Made by a program: the position numbers and the translations under genes. A stretch of DNA of 64,000 nt from Candidatus Nitrospira kreftii. Its GTDB lineage: Bacteria; Nitrospirota; Nitrospiria; Nitrospirales; Nitrospiraceae. Position 1 is the stretch's first letter. Every line of letters starts with the position of its first letter. The notes beneath the pieces are model-generated. The model saw only the letters and a list, made by a program, of their open reading frames with translations. It was not told where the DNA came from and did no database searches. Positions 63,049 to 64,000 of this stretch are shown here, piece after piece. Where the stretch lies: contig CP047423.1 of the NCBI GenBank assembly GCA_014058405.1, forward strand, positions 1,922,001 to 1,986,000, in the 5' to 3' direction.

Positions 63049-63384
63049 TTATTTTTTCATCCAGCCGCCAGGACCTTCGACGAAGTGTCCCGGTTTCGTG
63101 TTCTGAATGGCTTTTTCGCCTGCCAGTGTCTCGACCGCAGTCCGTGGCGTTCGATTTCTTTTGGCGATATCCTCATACGCCTGCCGACGTTTCCCATTGA
63201 TATCCGAGATTAATGCCTGAGCCTCGGCATTGGAGGTGTTGACCGCCCCAAGGTAGCCGTTGGTTCGTTCCCCGACCAAGCCCTTGGCTTTGGCTTCGTC
63301 CAGTGACAGCGCCGAAACCGGCGATGCCATCGTTGCCCATAGGATCGCGATACATGTTGCCATGGCCAACCGTATAATCAGCAT
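63049..63384 (-). CDS. YdbL/DUF1318 periplasmic protein
   Basis: A 111-residue periplasmic protein: a signal peptide ending ASPVSALS, then LDEAKAKGLVGERTNGYLGA, NAEAQALISDINGKRRQAYE and AGEKAIQNTKPGHFV, the DUF1318/YdbL pattern. In E. coli YdbL works with YnbE and YdbH in transport of phospholipids between the membranes. GGGAGGG precedes the ATG at 63384. It is third gene of the ydbH-ynbE-ydbL order, as in E. coli. Confidence 0.85.
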   Translation of the reverse strand: MLIIRLAMATCIAILWATMASPVSALSLDEAKAKGLVGERTNGYLGAVNTSNAEAQALISDINGKRRQAYEDIAKRNRTPRTAVETLAGEKAIQNTKPGHFVEGPGGWMKK

Positions 63385-63399
63385 CAATCCCTCCCGCAG

Positions 63400-63630
63400 C
63401 TAAAACAATCCGCTATCCTTCGAGATGACTTCATCGAGGTCTTTTTCTACTTTCAGTCGAATTTCATGATCAATCTTCACATTAAGATTGATCGTGATCG
63501 GCTTGTCCGATGGGGCTACTTCGACACGTGGAGTACATGCGCCAAGGGTAGCGAGCAGAGCTCCCCACAACAATATTCCGGTGCTGATCAGCCTGACTCC
63601 GCTCCGCATAATGCGCCTCATGATGGTCAT
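63400..63630 (-). CDS. YnbE-like outer-membrane lipoprotein
   Basis: A 76-residue lipoprotein with signal ISTGILLWGALLATLGAC. The short mature part PSDKPITINLNVKIDHEIRL matches YnbE, which in E. coli pairs by strand stacking with the end of YdbH to complete an inter-membrane lipid bridge. The ATG overlaps the YdbH stop by four bases (ATGA). Confidence 0.85.
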   Translation of the reverse strand: MTIMRRIMRSGVRLISTGILLWGALLATLGACTPRVEVAPSDKPITINLNVKIDHEIRLKVEKDLDEVISKDSGLF

Positions 63631-64000
63631 AATCGTCCATACTTTCTCTCAATAGAGCCACGAATCTCATCAACCAGACGCAGACTCTTCAGAAGGGTGG
63701 GAATATGTTCCTGCACAGTTAAATTGAAATGAATCGGTGGAGTATTCGTCAAATCAGGATTCTTCCCTTCAAGCCGAGCGCTCAGATCCAACATCCCGCT
63801 TTCTTCGTACTTCAGACCGACTCGCAAGAGTGTATAGTGAAAGTTATTCAACGCCTGCTGTACAAACTGAAGGTTGCGGCCTGATTCCGAGACATCTTTT
63901 GATGGTTCTGTCGCCGAGATATAGCGCAACACGCCTCCCGGAGGTTGCGCCTCGATGCGACCATCTTTCACAACCGCTCCGCTGGGCGTGAAGGTCACAG
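63627..64000 (-). CDS. YdbH-like AsmA-family protein, C-terminal part only
   Basis: The final roughly 124 residues of a larger protein that continues past the right edge. FVQQALNNFHYTLLRVGLKY, then EESGMLDLSARLEGKNPDL and PIHFNLTVQEHIPTLLKSL, are typical of the last strands of YdbH/DUF748-like bridge proteins (ALxNFxY...L.L...D......I..NG.NP). The adjacent YnbE and YdbL genes confirm the identity. Confidence 0.83.
   Translation of the reverse strand, partial: VTFTPSGAVVKDGRIEAQPPGGVLRYISATEPSKDVSESGRNLQFVQQALNNFHYTLLRVGLKYEESGMLDLSARLEGKNPDLTNTPPIHFNLTVQEHIPTLLKSLRLVDEIRGSIERKYGRL

Noticed and set aside
1-64000. tRNA, rRNA, riboswitch or replication origin
   Set aside because: No cloverleaf, rRNA core sequence, known riboswitch motif or DnaA-box cluster was recognised by eye; a covariance-model scan was not possible.

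Overview
The window is a chromosomal segment of moderate GC content, densely coded, with short intergenic gaps and many ATGA-type gene overlaps. The gene mix suggests a Nitrospira-like (phylum Nitrospirota) bacterium: an MHYT/SpoIIE-phosphatase regulator, paralogous beta-propeller and DUF5666 lipoproteins, a fused DHH-CBS-nucleotidyltransferase tRNA enzyme, and an rSAM/DUF547/ferritin-like/TIGR04283 operon. This taxonomic call is an inference from gene content; there is no rRNA, tRNA or nitrification gene here to anchor it.

Layout. 1-18 kb is mostly housekeeping: HrpB helicase, a DUF1232 membrane protein, an unusual stand-alone C-terminal piece of a RuBisCO-like protein behind an OPT transporter, a frameshifted FAD oxidoreductase, a DEAD-box RNA helicase, a partner-switching regulator (MHYT-PAS-PP2C-HATPase-STAS plus a separate STAS protein), a signal-peptidase-fold lipoprotein lacking both usual catalytic residues, a YugP-type metallopeptidase, a geranylgeranyl-reductase-family protein and HflX. 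18.3-31.6 kb is an accessory island: a very GC3-rich queuosine-precursor transporter, hicBA between two 245-bp direct repeats, a RelE/XRE toxin-antitoxin pair, and a type I restriction-modification operon.

That operon (minus strand, hsdM, YgiT-like zinc finger, hsdS, PHP-ABC ATPase, hsdR) is the most interesting part. HsdS is fused at its N terminus to a minimal nucleotidyltransferase domain and has a DUF559 endonuclease domain inserted between its two target-recognition domains. GC-rich repeats flank the insertion, and the same repeat sits in frame inside hsdM. A 1028-residue PHP-SMC/ABC-like protein occupies the position where PrrC/RloC-type anticodon nucleases sit in other type I loci.

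31.6-47 kb carries a pilin-like gene running into an EAL-domain remnant, a UDP-glucuronate-decarboxylase-like epimerase bracketed by a diverged repeat, two tandem beta-propeller lipoproteins, an SDR, a CPBP protease, a class V aminotransferase with an amidohydrolase, a J-domain protein, an MFS transporter, a DUF6573-like protein and the tRNA nucleotidyltransferase. 47-49.9 kb is an ECF sigma operon whose membrane anti-sigma candidate carries an extracytoplasmic AMPK-type glycogen-binding domain. It is followed by a lipoprotein made of the same domain and a secreted Asp/Arg-repeat protein. 50-64 kb holds envelope proteins (beta-barrel, a second Asp/Arg-rich secreted protein, DUF5666 lipoprotein, an N-terminally truncated propeller), the radical SAM operon, a mercuric-reductase-like flavoprotein with a TVP38 membrane protein, a molybdopterin oxidoreductase, and the YdbH-YnbE-YdbL envelope lipid-transport set running off the right edge.
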